Assembly (NCBI GenBank): GCA_033819885.1
Contig: JAQYUZ010000005.1
Location: 1 to 64,000, forward strand
Reading direction: 5' to 3'
Length of the DNA: 64,000 nucleotides
Source: Microbotryomycetes sp. JL201
Taxonomy: Eukaryota > Basidiomycota > Microbotryomycetes
Part shown: positions 1-11,818 of the stretch, one piece after another
Layout of the letters: every line of letters begins with the position of its first letter
How positions within the stretch are numbered: position 1 is the first letter of the stretch
Made by a program: the position numbers and the translations under genes
Notes under the pieces: model-generated
Told to the model about the DNA's origin: nothing
The model's input: the letters and a program-made list of their open reading frames with translations, nothing else
Database searches by the model: none

Positions 1-1501
1 CAGATAGATAAATCAGTTTTTGGAATGTTAGAGATAGACAACGCGATCGCCCAGGTCGTGCACACGTCAAGTCACGACTATAAAATGATACGAGCACGAG
101 CGTAAAATGCTTGCAACCATAATGACTAGTGCGGCCAAGCGGAGCGACTATAAACAATCGCGTTCACACCCTCCTCCATCTCGCAGACATGAAATCGCCT
201 CGCTCGAGTCGTTGGCATGCAGAACCCATCTTGATTGTCCGGTCGCATCAAAGGTCAGAGCAATACACAGCAGGGCTGCACGCACAGGCTCAAAGGCAGC
301 GCTCATGCAACAATCCAGGTCGTACGCGATCAAGGCCACTTTGCGCGTTGCGCAATCCAGAGCTCTGCGCGCAACAAGGTCAAAAGCGTGATGAGCAGCT
401 TTGTTGCAGCAAATAGCGATTTCTGGTCGTGACAATCTGGTAGCAAACACGTTCAGGTCGGACAACGTGCAGTGCCTCGCAAAACGGCTCTGCGCCCTGA
501 CACACTCGCGCGAGATACATATTTGCGGGCTTTGACACGCTCGCGAAGACTTGCAGAGTCCGATGTGGCTGATTCGGCTAGAGTCAAGATCTGCAAGCGC
601 GCCAGAGGCAAGACCGACGAGTCAGGTCAAAGTCTTCAAGTAGTGTTCAGCACGCAGAATAGCCGTAAACGGTCAAAATCTTCAAGTAGTGTTCAGCACG
701 CAGAATAGCCGTAAATACTTACAATACGAGGAAGGTGCGCTCTGTCCAGTGAGAGCAAGCAAAGAGAACAAGTCACACTGATTATGAATCGCGGCCTAGC
801 AAACCAGAATGTCAGACGTTTGAGCAAGAACACAGAAAATAGAAATGAACAAAAGACTTGCCTTGCAGTGGTGCAAAGCACTGAGTTGTATATCAAATGA
901 GCAAATGTCCTGACCGGCCTACATCGCCTGCCGACGACATCGAGAGACGACAGCTGACGACGAGACAAAGTCAGACGGATGAGCCAGCGTGAGGATGTGC
1001 CGCGATGCTATGCTCATAATGACTCGTGCCGAGGAGCATGACGAGCCAACCGGCTGAGCCAGCAACATCGACAGCGGCGACAGCGGCGAGGAGAACAAGC
1101 CAGAGCGGTGAATCAGCGCGACATTGCAAGAAAGCGTCGGCTCGGATTACACTAAGACTGTACAGCGGTGCGGATCGCGCTGCGGTTCGACAGCAGGTTA
1201 CCACAGCGACCGACGGCCGGGGTCAGCGTCAGCGATTGCGACAGTTCCAAATATGCAGGCACTGGTATGCTGCATAGTGTTGAATGCTCTAGGAACCGCC
1301 GCGCTGAGAGTACGCCGGCGTTGGTCCTTGCCAGCACACTCTGCTGCCTTGTTAGAGCACCTCAACTCGTCCCTCACCTAGACCAGCTTGCGCTCGCGCC
1401 CATGGCACAAGCAGGCGAGTCGCATCTAGACTCGTTAGTCGACTCGCGAATGATGACTTTTGAATTCAACAGGGTATACAGCTGCATTTGCGGGCTTTGC
1501 G
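1..1501. other. gene-poor left edge
   Basis: No convincing gene was found in this stretch. The open frames are short, mostly lack an ATG, and have no recognisable family or plausible splice structure. The sequence is rich in short degenerate words such as GACGA, GTCAAAG and CGAGCA. It contains one clear tandem duplication (listed separately). The stretch also includes the 3' flank of the THO1-like gene that ends at 1502. It could be long intergenic DNA, a decayed region, or the 5' part of a gene outside the window. Confidence 0.5.
625..716. repeat. 46-bp tandem duplication
   Basis: Two adjacent copies of a 46-bp unit occupy 625-670 and 671-716. They are identical apart from one visible A/G difference near the start (CAAAGTC against CAAAATC). 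Each copy contains TTCAAGTAGTGTTCAGCACG. The near identity suggests a recent duplication. No reading frame runs through both copies in a recognisable protein. Confidence 0.85.
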
Positions 1502-2482
1502 CTATACATCCGTCTTGGCCTTTTTTTCTGCGGTCTTTGAAAGACGACAGTCAGTTGGTGGCTGAAGCGATCAGAAGAGACAAGCGTACAGGTGCACCAA
1601 ACCTTTCTGCTCGCTTGCGCTTCTTTTCCTCTTCCTCTGCAAGCCTGAGCAATGCAATCAGCCGTCCGAAGATTATCACAGACATGAGCATTCCAACGCA
1701 CTTTTTCTGCAATTCTGGGTTTGGTGCTTGTGCAATCTTGTCCTTAATTGCGACATTGTCCTTGGGCGCAGTGTCCTTTTTTGTTGCCGCAACGGCGGCC
1801 GGTTTGTCCTTGCGCGATCCCCGCTCGCGTTTGCCCGTGAGCGCTTGGTCGAGCTTGTCGAGCGACTGCACACTATCAGTTGTAAGCACGGCTCGCTTTG
1901 GGCGTATAATTTGCCGCACCTTTTCGACCGAGCCCTGCGACGTCGAGTCGGTGGCGATACCGAACCGCTCTGCCCTCTTTGCGAGAGCATCCTGACTTGG
2001 GGCGGCCTGGGCATTTCCCTCTGCAGACAACCCGAAGCGTGCTGCTCGAGCTTGGCGCTTGTCCTCTTCCGTCTTGATGCGTTCGGCGCGCTGCTCGGCC
2101 GTCAACTCGGTTTGCGCCGGCGCGGAAGGCGCTACAGCAGACGTCATAGCAGTCGTCGGCGTCGGCGTGGACGTTGTTACTGTCGATGCGGGCGCATCTG
2201 TCGACTGTGTGCCGTTGGCCGCTTCGGTGCCCTGCGCAGTCGCCGACGTCGCCGAGGAGGTACTGGCAGTGGTGACGGGCTGCGATTGACCATGCTGAGC
2301 CTCCAGTAGGCGCGCAACGAGCTCATCTTTCTTGCCGGAGACGGCAAGGCCGCGCTCGCTCAGCATCTCCTGTTGCGCAGAGCGACGCCGTCAGCGCGTA
2401 ATCTTGCTCAACACGTCATTCTCACCTTGAGTTTCGGCACCGTGAGCGCCTTGAGAGACGCCTCTGTGTGTTGCTCGCTCAT
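1502..2482 (-). CDS. THO1/SARNP-like SAP-domain RNA-binding protein
   Basis: The predicted protein begins MSEQHTEASLKALTVPKLK. A 56-nt intron (2370-2425) follows, and then EMLSERGLAVSGKKDELVARL completes a SAP domain at about residues 8-42. A low-complexity Thr/Ser/Ala/Pro linker leads to three copies of an R-A-x-R-F-G motif (ARAARFG, KRAERFG, KRAERFG). This motif is typical of the RNA-binding tail of Tho1/SARNP (CIP29). Two further introns near the 3' end give a C-terminus of FGAPTAEKKAKTDV followed by a stop at 1502; the unspliced frame would instead stop at 1551. Family members act in the nucleus in mRNP assembly and export with the THO/TREX complex. The start is 138 nt from the end of DPL1 on the same strand. 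Confidence 0.85.
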
Positions 2483-2619
2483 GACGCGTGCACGGACAGG
2501 ATGGCAAAGCGGCGCGCCACGTCCCCAGGCCCATATTGAAATATCAATAAAATTCGAGTGATTGCAACAGGAGAGACGGCGACGGCGGATGAGAGTCATG
2601 TACAGAAAGAATTCGCAGA

Positions 2620-5215
2620 TCATGCATACAACTGTGGCAGAAATTGTCAGACTTGTCCTTTTTTTTTACGCAAGACCAGAAACTTACAACGTCCATGTCT
2701 GCGACGTGACCCGACAGCGTCAGCGACAGCCAGAATTGTCATGACAAGACTCACATCGCGAGGCCATCTCTTCCACGAGGCCGGGTCCGACCGCGCTCGA
2801 AGAACCGAGACCATCTACCGCGCGGTCAGCACTCACATTCTGCTACGGAGCAGGACTCGACTCACACAGCGTGACCATTGAGCCGTCTCCGGGCTTGTCG
2901 AGCACCTTGACGTCGTTGACAGCCTTGCGCAGGTCCTTCAAAAGGTCCTCGACCGCATTGACCGTCAATCGAGTGCACGCAATGTGTAATGCAGGCGGAT
3001 TCTGCAGCGCATTAACTGCAGATGATGCGATCAGCAAGGGCGCTGCCGACCGGTGCACGTGCGACTCACGATGCCACCCTGCTTTGCTCATCCGGTCTCC
3101 GACTTCATAAATTGGCAGTGAATCCGAAGTGAACGCGACCACCGACACGAGCGGGTCACCGAGCACCGACAACTCTGGGAAATCCTTACGAATACCGAGG
3201 GCAATGCGTTTGGCGGCTCCGACGATTTCGCGGCACGACTGCGTATAGCCGTCGACGCCCATGTGTTGCATCGCGGCCCACGCACCGGCAATGACGGCAC
3301 CTGGTCTGACGATGGCGATCGAGGAGATGTGAGCTTGTGCGCGCGCTCGCGCAGGGGCTATCTACTGACCTAGAGCCCGCCATTGATGGCGTTGCGTCTG
3401 CACAGTGTCAGTCAGCCGCTGCCGGGACGACGGTCGCGCCACAGCTCACAGACGCCACCAGGCCACGAAGACATGACAGAGTATTGGTACTTGCGAATAG
3501 CCTTGGAACGATACATGATGACGGACGATCCTTTCGGAGCAAAGCCGTCTGTTTGAAGCCCATATCAGTGGCTGAGCGGACGTGGGCGGAGCCACACACC
3601 CACACTTGTGCGTGTCACACGAAATGGACGTTACGCCCTGCGCAACACAAGTGTCAGATGGTTGTCAAAGCGCTCAAATAAACGACTCACCGGAACTCGG
3701 AAATCAAATGGGTCAACAGGAAAGCCGCAGCGTTCGAGGAACGGCATCAAGAACGAGCCGAGGCAGCAGTCGACGTGTAATCCGAGCTTGTGACGGACGG
3801 CGAGCTTGCCGAGTGCGGCGATGTCGTCGATGATGCCTGCGCGCAGGTGTCAGATGAAAATTGCATTGCAGAACAGGTCGACGTACCATCAGGAAAATTG
3901 GGCTGTTGGCTCAATGTCAGCTCGCATTTTGGGCTGAACGAACGCACTTACTGCCGAGCCCACGAGCATGATCGTATTTGGGTTAATCGCGCGCCTGACG
4001 AGATTCAGCTTGACCTTGCGCGTAACGCTGTCGACCGGAATGATATGAATCTTGATGCCAAAGTACGATGCAGCCTTGGCAAAAGCGGCGTGCGCCGACA
4101 CTGGAACGATCCTTTTCGACTCGAGGTCAGCGCCGCCTCAGACCGCGACGCGCAGACATACATTTCAGGCTTTGTGATACCGCGTTCGGCTCTAGCACGG
4201 TCACGATAAGCCTTGCACGCCATCAAAATCGATTCCGTGCCGCCCGACGTGGTCGTGCCAACGCCACCCGCGTCGTCAATAGGCGAGGACGGCAAGGGCG
4301 AATTGTAAAGCTTGAGGCAAATATTGACAACTTCGGCTTCCATCTGGCGAACACCTGCAATGGCAGACGTCAGCAGGACTCTCGACAGCTGACGAGCGAT
4401 CCCACCAGGAAAGACGTCGGCGTGAAGCGGGTTGCTAAGCGCGTGTGCGAGTGTTAGCTCATTAGAGAGCACGACAACTGCTTGGAACTGACGAAACAGT
4501 AAATTTGGCAAACGCGTCTTGCCAGCATGTGGCCATGTCTTGGCCGCCATGATACACCGCGCCCGAAACTCGGCCGGTCTCCCACTTTGTGTTTGGCAGC
4601 TGGCTGAGCTTGGTCAAAGCTTCCGAGACTTGATCAGTAGACAATCCTCGGGCTGGCAACTCGTTTGTTTGCGGTACATCATCGTAGGCCGGAGCGATCT
4701 GGCAATTTTGACAGCGGCAGCCAACGTGAGCCACGCACGCAAAAGTCGACATGATTAGCTGACCTGTCTCTGAATGTCGAGCGTGACCTTGTCGAGTTCT
4801 CCTTTAACCTTTCTGCGTGCGCTCGGGATGAGCATCGCCATTGCAAATACGCGCTGCACATTCGAACGCCGTCAGTCCCGTTCGTCAATCCTTGATAGTC
4901 CATCACGCTTGCCTTGACAATGGCCATGTACAATGCGTGGGCAGTTGCGCCGAGGCCTGTCGCTCGCACATGGCGCCACGCTCCGACGGCTTGGTGGTAC
5001 ACCACGTACCTGCAGCGCACAGGGTGTCACTATTGTTGCATTCTAGCATGAAACGTCGCCAGTCTCACCAAAAGACGATCTGCGCGCGCGTTCGTGGGTG
5101 AGCTACCAGTCTTGTCGCTGCACGACGCTAGACTGACCGTCTTGGCATGCTCGACAGTAACTTGCGACCAGAGACTTTTGATGAGCGCCACGCGTGACTG
5201 CAGGCTGGACGACAT
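2620..5215 (-). CDS. DPL1: sphingosine-1-phosphate lyase
   Basis: This PLP enzyme of the ER membrane splits long-chain base phosphates into a fatty aldehyde and phosphoethanolamine, the exit step of sphingolipid breakdown. Visible blocks in order are: a hydrophobic N-terminal part, [24 protein letters not shown], the [20 protein letters not shown] cofactor loop, [16 protein letters not shown], and HVDCCLGSF. Next comes the Schiff-base lysine region [15 protein letters not shown], whose Tyr codon is split by an intron. GDGSMVTL and a short tail ending MDVLYA close the protein. The tail needs three small introns to align and then matches the usual LDMLY-type end of the family, which puts the stop at 2620. 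The ATG at 5215 opens MSSSLQSR. No key residue is missing. Confidence 0.92.
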
Positions 5216-5347
5216 GTTTGCGACGATACAAGAGTCAGATTCGCGACGCTCGCGTCGTCAGGAGGGCCTCGGCCGCTCGGCGAGCTCAGTTGCACGCCGA
5301 GCGCGTAGGACAGCGGGCGTGTGAGCTTGCGAGCTTGCAGTCAAACA

Positions 5348-8300
5348 TTACAACAAGGCCGAATCGGTCAGCTCAAATAGTTGCTCGCCAATGCCCGCCA
5401 CCGCCACCGTGTGTCTCGAGCCAGCCGAGCACACGTCCATTGCCGAGCAGTCACATACGGACGTCACAATACTGTCAGTGATGTCAATTCGATTGCTATT
5501 CATTTTGTACACGTTGACGCGCTGGTCGACGGCCGACGATACGAGGACGTCTCGAGAGATGAATTCGAGACCTGCAAGGGCGTCAGAAGCACTCGGAAGC
5601 ACACATCGGCGCGCCCAAGCTCACCTTGAATAGTTGATGCGTGTGCAGACGCCTTGACGCTTGATCGTGTCATCCGGACATCGCCGCTGCCGAACAACTC
5701 GTAGAATTGCACGTGTATAGCGTTATCGTCACCAGAAGTTGCAATGACGAGCTCGTCGCCTGCAAACGTGTGTGAGTGCGCGTGCATGCAACGTATCCCA
5801 AGCAGACGAGCCCACCTGAACTCCACACTGCAAGCCCGTTAATGCCAGATTGGTGCACTCGCGTCGACAGCAGCGGTAACAAGTTCCGGGGGGCGTCGCC
5901 ATCTTTGCGCAAACACTCGGTCGCGTCGAACATGGACACTCTGAAAGTCATCCGTCAGCGTCTCGACTAGGGCCGTGAACCGTGTCGTACCTGCCATCCG
6001 ATGCGCCCGCCACCAACCAGTGTCGGCCACCGCTCGGGACGTGCTTGATCGAGAGAGTACAGGACCCACACTCATTCATGCGAGCGACCACTTGGAAGCT
6101 TTGATATCTCGCGTCGTAAAGCCACGTCTGACGGCACGCCGTCAGCAGTCTTCTTGCGAAACTTATGAGCACTGCGACTGACCGTAAGAGTGCCATCAGA
6201 AAAGGCACAAGACACGGCAAATGTTGGCACGTCGACATCAAGAGCGACTACAGTCATGTCCATAGCGCGAACCGCTGCAACATCGTCTTGAACTTGGCCG
6301 CAAACACCAGCCGAGCAAACATTGATGTGGGCTGGTTCCGTCGACGAGACCTGGACTCGCCAAGCCTGTACTCGGTCGCCTTCCCCCGAGGCAAACAGGT
6401 ACAAATCGTCTTGACGCGATTGTCGTGCCCAAGCGACAGTCTTGACGGTTGCAGTGTCGAGCTTGGCCGAGAACACAGTTTCGAGCGGGCTCCCTGGACA
6501 GACTGTGGACAGACGGCGTAAGCTATGATAGAGACGCACGGTCGATCCAACAGACATTTTGCAATCTTGACTGTCGCATTTTCTGCGCCGGTTGCCACGA
6601 GAACGACGGGGGACAAGTCTTGCCGGTCAATTCGATTTAATCTGATCGAACGAATTTCGCGACCATGGCGACCGGAGACCACGACTTGGCGATCGCTTGA
6701 GGACGCCTTTTGGACGTGGAGCTGGCGACGAGCAGTTCAAAATTGGCTCGTCAAGCGTGCGCGGCCCACTGACCTTGCCCGCGCTCAAGCGATAGAACGA
6801 CACTTGGCCGGCGCCAATGACAATTTGGGCAGGAACGTTGCGACCTGGACTGTCGAAGGAATGCATCTGGTTCCAAAGCTCGTTCGTCAGTGTTTCGTAG
6901 AGAAAAGACGCCACAGCGCACCTGGTTGCCGTCGCGATCAACCACGACAGCCTGCGTTCCGATGGAGCCGAGGTACAAGCGTCCCAGCTCGGTATCTAAT
7001 ATCTGCTCGGCGCACGTGCCGTTAGGCTTGTAAATTCAGGGTGCACGCGTGCTTACCCGAGACAGCGGCCCCTTATTGAGCTTGACTTCGCTCGTCGTCT
7101 TGATGGTCCACGTCGCGGTCTCTATGCGTCTCTCCACTTGATGAGAGCGGTAATGACCGTCCGACGCTGTGCTCTCGATCCGAAAAAAGCATTCGCCAAT
7201 TCTTTCTACGCACAGGTCCGTGACACTGTCTGCTGCGACGCGCTCCAAAGCCAACACAGGTTCGTCGTCCCCGTCGAGGCTCAGCAACAACAAGTCTCCT
7301 TGTCCATTGCCGACAAGCACGAGCTTTCTTTCAAACGACAGCAGGGCGAAAGCGGAAACATGACGCTGCAACCATCCCCAAGATTGAGGCATGTCTGCGC
7401 GAGCGAGGATCCTCATCTGTCAAGCTCCGGGTCAGTTTCAGAAGAAGACGTGAGTTGCCAGGCTTGCCTCTGAGCCCGACGCCATCGAAAGCAGGTTGAT
7501 CGTGAACCTTTGCCTGTCAAACACGAGCGCAATCTGCCGTTCATCATCGACAAGTACCTTGTTGGCCGATACGCCGGTCGAGTAATGAACGCAAAAGGGA
7601 CCGACGTCGGTCAGCGAAACGCAAAAAGCGTCACCCCGGTTCGTAAAAGCCCAAGCTTGAGCTTGATCTGGCGTGACGTGCAAAACAGTTGACGTTGCCA
7701 GTAGAGGAGAGTGGATGAGGTGTTTTACGTTGGGTGTTGCAGCTACGTCCACGTCGCGAAACAAAAACATCCCGCTGATATAGACAGGGTCAGCCATGTC
7801 CGAGAAGCGTTCGAGGACATCTCACCCGTCTTCGCTATGTACGACTGCAATCGGGCCAGATCCCGCGCTCTGTGCGACAAAGAGCGTCTTGAGTCGCGTT
7901 TTGGGCGGCAAATCTGCCTCCCCAAGTGCGGCTCGCTCGCTTTTGTGCCCGTAGTGTTGCGATGGCATGTGCACGGTCCAGCCGCGAATCCCGCCGTCGG
8001 CGCCTCCAGTAAAGACGCGATTCGGCAACGTTGCCAAGCTCCATATGCTCCTTCCGTCGTGTCCGCCGCGGAAGGTGTGCAACCGCTCAAACGAGGATGT
8101 GTTCAGATCGATTGACCAGACGATACACGAAGCATCCTGCAAAACAACTGCCGCTGAGCCAACGTGCCTATCGCAACGCCGTGTTTCTCACCTCGCCACA
8201 CGTCGCCAGCGTCGTCTCGTTTAACCACTCAACGCGCCAAATCCGACCTTCGTGTCCCCACAACGTCAATAAATCCGACATTTCCATTACGCCGTCTCTC

Positions 8301-9150
8301 GAGCTCGTTGCTTGGGCGATCGCGCTCGCGTCCCATAGTCTGACTGTGCGGTCGTCCGATATGGATGCAAGCAGCTCGCCTTTCGGCGAAAAGGCTACGC
8401 TGTAGATGCTTCCCTGGTGACCCTTGCAGCGCTTGATCGTCGACTTTCCGTCCTCTTGAAAAGGCCGCCACAAGAGAACGTCACCGAGCATAGAGCCGGC
8501 TGCGACAACGACATCCGCCTGGCTGTCGAACCACGTGCGGCTGAAACGCGCGCCCCAGAGTAGAGGCCGAAGTGGTGCATCGAGCGCACTGACTCGTTCT
8601 AGGCCAGGAGAGGCTAGGCCAAGGTTGTACATGAGAATTGAATTGTGCGCAGAAATGAAAGCACATTGAGACGTCTGGACCGACAGTCAGCTTGGCAAGA
8701 CCTTCAGACTCGTACATACTCACGCCGACAAAGGCTCCATCGTGAATCCAGTCTGGGAGCGAGATAGTGCACGAGACGCGCAACGAGCACTCTGCAACAT
8801 CACCACTGCGAGACGACATGGTCAGCCTGTCGTCCAATTGGACGCTTTGTGCCGTGCCTGCTTGACAGCACGAGTTCGACGAATGCAGCCTCTTTGCCGC
8901 CGACAACGAGCAAGTCGGCCCGACCGTCATGCGAGCTCTTGACAATTATCCTGTGTATTCTGTCTCGTTCTAGTACTCGCACAAGTCGAGTTGCTGGTTT
9001 TCCTCGCTCAGTGTTTGTGAGGAGCAGCCATGTGGCCTGAGCTGCAACGAGCCACGGCGACTGAGCTGCTCCTGGGCTATCGCTCCCGGTCGAATGTTCG
9101 AGTGCGAGCAAGGCCGTGACCGGTGCCGAACATGTCCGCGACGTTAGCAT
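5348..9150 (-). CDS. RTT10: WDR6/RTT10-like WD40 protein
   Basis: A large multi-exon WD40 protein of roughly 1,000 residues or more. Diagnostic parts are LWGHEGRIWRVEWLNETTLA followed by TCGE, SVAFSPKGELLASISDDRTV followed by RLWDAS, GGHDGRSIWSLA, FTGGADGGIRGW, and a C-terminal SSAVDQRVNVYKM. These fit the WDR6/Rtt10 family. Family members bind the methyltransferase Trm7 (FTSJ1) and direct 2'-O-methylation of nucleotide 34 in tRNA anticodons; yeast Rtt10 has also been linked to endosomal recycling. The first ATG in frame is at 9150 (MLTSRTCSAP). The stop at 5348 follows LTDSALL. The start lies only 54 bp from the ATG of the divergent histone-fold gene, so the two probably share a promoter. 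Confidence 0.85.
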
Positions 9151-9204
9151 CGGCAAAGAAAGAATCTCGGCTCTGCGTGCTGCCTTGACGCTCCTGCCTC
9201 ACGC
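9151..9204. promoter_or_regulatory. 54-bp divergent promoter gap
   Basis: This is the whole space between the start codons of the WDR6-like gene (minus) and the Dpb3/CHRAC-like gene (plus). Both 5' untranslated regions and core promoters must fit here or overlap the neighbouring coding sequence. No TATA box is visible. Confidence 0.5.
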
Positions 9205-9821
9205 ATGGACACAGATCAGCTCGCAGACGTAGAAACGGCCCCAGAAACAATACAGGAGCTGCCTCAGACTTCATCGAGACCGACAGCGGCTGGCCCGACG
9301 CGCGGAGTCAGCCAACTGCCCGTCTCGCGCGTCAACAAGCTCATCAAGCTCGATCCAGACGTCAAACTATGCTCGAAAGAGGCCGTGTTTTTGATAGCAA
9401 AGCTCACGGTGCGCGCGTCCCTTCCTGCCAATCTGCACGCGCGCGCGCGCGCGCAATTCACACTGTTTCCGCCGCCTGCAGGAAGGAGCGATCGGCAAGT
9501 TGACGAGCTCTGCTCAACAAAATGCTCGACTGAGAAAACGTAACAAGGCCGTGCAGTATTCGGACCTCGGTCCGTCCTCGTATGACGCGTCGCGACGCGC
9601 CCAAACTGACTTTCGCCGTAAAAGCACAAGCCGTACAACAGAGGCCAGAATGGTTCTTTCTGCAAGGTGACGGCGCGAACGCTATGCTACGAAACATGCT
9701 GACACCTGTTGCAGATGTCATTCGGCCAGCTGCTCCGCTCGCAACCATTCCCGCTGCCCAGGCAGAGCCGGCTCGAGAGAATAGCACAAACGAAGCGCCT
9801 CTAACGGATCCGCAACGATGA
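9205..9821 (+). CDS. Dpb3/CHRAC15-like histone-fold protein
   Basis: Four exons were reconstructed: 9205-9408, 9482-9569, 9625-9666 and 9715-9821. The spliced protein carries an H2A/NF-YC-type histone fold: LPVSRVNKLIKLDPDVK, then SKEAVFLIAKLT, a helix after the first intron, KAVQYSDLAQAVQQ, and EWFFLQDVIRP. The YSDLA and FLQDVI signatures match CHRAC15/POLE4/Dpb3 proteins better than NF-YC. Such proteins pair with a Dpb4/CHRAC17 partner in DNA polymerase epsilon or in ISWI-type remodelling complexes. Which complex applies cannot be told from sequence. The first intron contains a (GC)n tract near 9439. The gene converges on the Vps3844 gene with 79 bp between stops. Confidence 0.85.
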
Positions 9822-9900
9822 ACCGAACGCAATGTAGACTTGGCGAATCATGCTTGTTGTCATCAATAGTTATATCTCTTCATTGCTCAGATTGGGCGGC

Positions 9901-11644
9901 CTAATCCCTCTTGTGTCCCGAGCCCGCCCCAGACACGCTCGACAATGTGCCTGGCAGTTCGACGTTGCCGACGCCGTACAAGAGTACGACAGAAGCGACC
10001 AAGATCAGCACCAAGCCGAGACCTGAAAAGAAGAGCAAGACGAAATCGCTGGCAAAAGATGGCATCAGTCAAATCCCAACAGAGCCAGATGCGAGGCCTA
10101 CCTCGACAAGTCTTGTTTTTCGCAACCTTCGCCGGCCCACTTTTGCACCTTGCCGTTGTCATCGCGCGTCGTGCCACACGAGCACACCCAGCATTCTGCG
10201 CCATCGTCGAGCTTGCGCGTCGTGATGCCCTTGACGGCACGTCCCCTTCCAAGGCAACTCGCGGTCAAGTTTTTCAACTCTTTCTCTGAAGTAAAACACC
10301 GGCGCGATTGAGCAACGACGGGCACAGGTGTCCGGTCGGCGGCCGCCGCCGCGCGAGGCGAAAACACGGTCGACCGCTTGGACTTTTTCGTCATTGATCG
10401 AGCCAGCTTTGGTCGTGCAACGCGAACATAGGAAGCCGACGGCGCTTGAAACGGTTGCAACCAGTTTGTCCGCTTTGCGAGCCAAGGCTGCTTGTACGGG
10501 GGCAATGCGAGCAAGACAAATGTCGGCTCGTCGGTAGAGGTACGTTGAACGGCAGACATTGTCGCCGACAGCGTTTGACGGAGCAAAGTTGCCGCTCGAT
10601 GGTACATGTCACTGCTGGGCGAGTGGGCGCTTGCGACCTTCTGCTCACACGCCTCGAGTTCAGTGTCTCGTACAGCCATCGAGATGCCCCGCCGTAGCAC
10701 CACTCACCGCGAGTCCCTTGATGTGCAAAGCAATCACTCGAGCCGACTCGCTCTGCGGCCCATCGTCGTCTGTCGTACGCTGACCCAGCGAATCTGCCAG
10801 TTTGGCCAGATTTTGCAGTTCAAACACGAGATCGTTCGCGCTCTACAAGACACCGGCGAGGCGCCGTCAGTAACGCATTTCCGACGATTGCAAAACACCC
10901 ACCTTGTCCAACAAATTGGCTTCCGTGAGTATGCCCATGTCGTCCAAGACGGGCTCGACGGCCGCCTTGACCGTGTCCTGTCGAGCATGTCAGTCTATAC
11001 GCTCACTGTCGGTAGATTGTAGCCACGGACCTTGAGTCTGTCCCATCCAATGCGCGATCCGAGCTCGTCGCCAACCCATCCGGCCCACCCGTCCAACGAC
11101 TTGAGCGCCTTGGCGAGCGAGTCGACACCGTACACTGCATCGCTGTTCTTGTCGATGCCGAGGGCCGATGTCAGCCTGTGCAAATGCAGTGTGACTGCGC
11201 TCAACCACGAGTGAACTGGCAATGACGGCAGCTCGGCGACGGGTCCGCTTTGCGCGTCAAACTGCTCTGGTACGATGTCTTTTGCAGTGACGTGAGCATT
11301 GATATAATGTGAGCTCGTCACACTGACGTACCTGCGCAGGCCTGCGACGTTGGACACTCCACAATGACGGCCACGCGCGGCCCGTCGCCGAGCCGGGGCG
11401 TCAACAGCTCTTGCCACGCCGTGTCACCATTCTCCAATGGCATATGTTCGTATTGAGAGGCACCGAGATGGTGCGCGAGGACTGCGTTGGCCTGGGCAGC
11501 CGTCAGCGGCGCCCGGGTCGACGAAGCCGTCGCAGGCGCCGGTGACAGGTACAGTTGCGCGGCATCACCACGACCAGCGACGACACATGTCGTAGCGGAT
11601 ATGGCCAGCAGCGCCGCAACGACGAATGGTCGTCGTGCCAGCAT
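9901..11644 (-). CDS. Vps3844-domain ER membrane protein
   Basis: The N-terminus is a signal peptide (MLARRPFVVAALLAISATTC). A lumenal region follows with LTAAQANAVLAHHLG and VAVIVECPT. The C-terminal domain has CFTSEKELKNLTASCLGRG, then ECWVCSCGTT and GEGCEKQDLS, an EGF-like cysteine pattern. A single membrane span (FVLLFFSGLGLVLILVASVV) precedes a short tail ending GSGHKRD. The last exon is joined by an intron that splits a Ser codon (DLS-S-DFVLL). This layout is that of fungal proteins with the Vps3844 C-terminal domain (DUF3844), single-pass proteins of the secretory pathway whose biochemical role is poorly defined. The final tetrapeptide HKRD is not a typical lumenal retrieval signal and lies on the cytosolic side. 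Confidence 0.85.
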
Positions 11645-11818
11645 GACGCAGAGTGGTTGCTGTTCAAGAGGCGGCGCCTGTTGTCATACACTGACTACCC
11701 ATCAACAGAAAAGGACTGGAATAATTGCAATCTCACATCACCATACAGATCACGAAAAAAATATCGACTCGATTCGCCACACACGTGCCGTCCGCGCGCA
11801 CAGCATCGACCCCGACAT

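Noticed and set aside
1168-1995. Plus-strand frame of 275 codons over the THO1-like gene
   Set aside because: It is antisense to the SAP-domain protein, lacks a family, and its composition is explained by the opposite strand.
9431-9455. (GC)n tract as a Z-DNA or regulatory element
   Set aside because: It lies inside the first intron of the histone-fold gene, is short, and similar GC runs occur elsewhere (near 28980), so it is treated as simple sequence.
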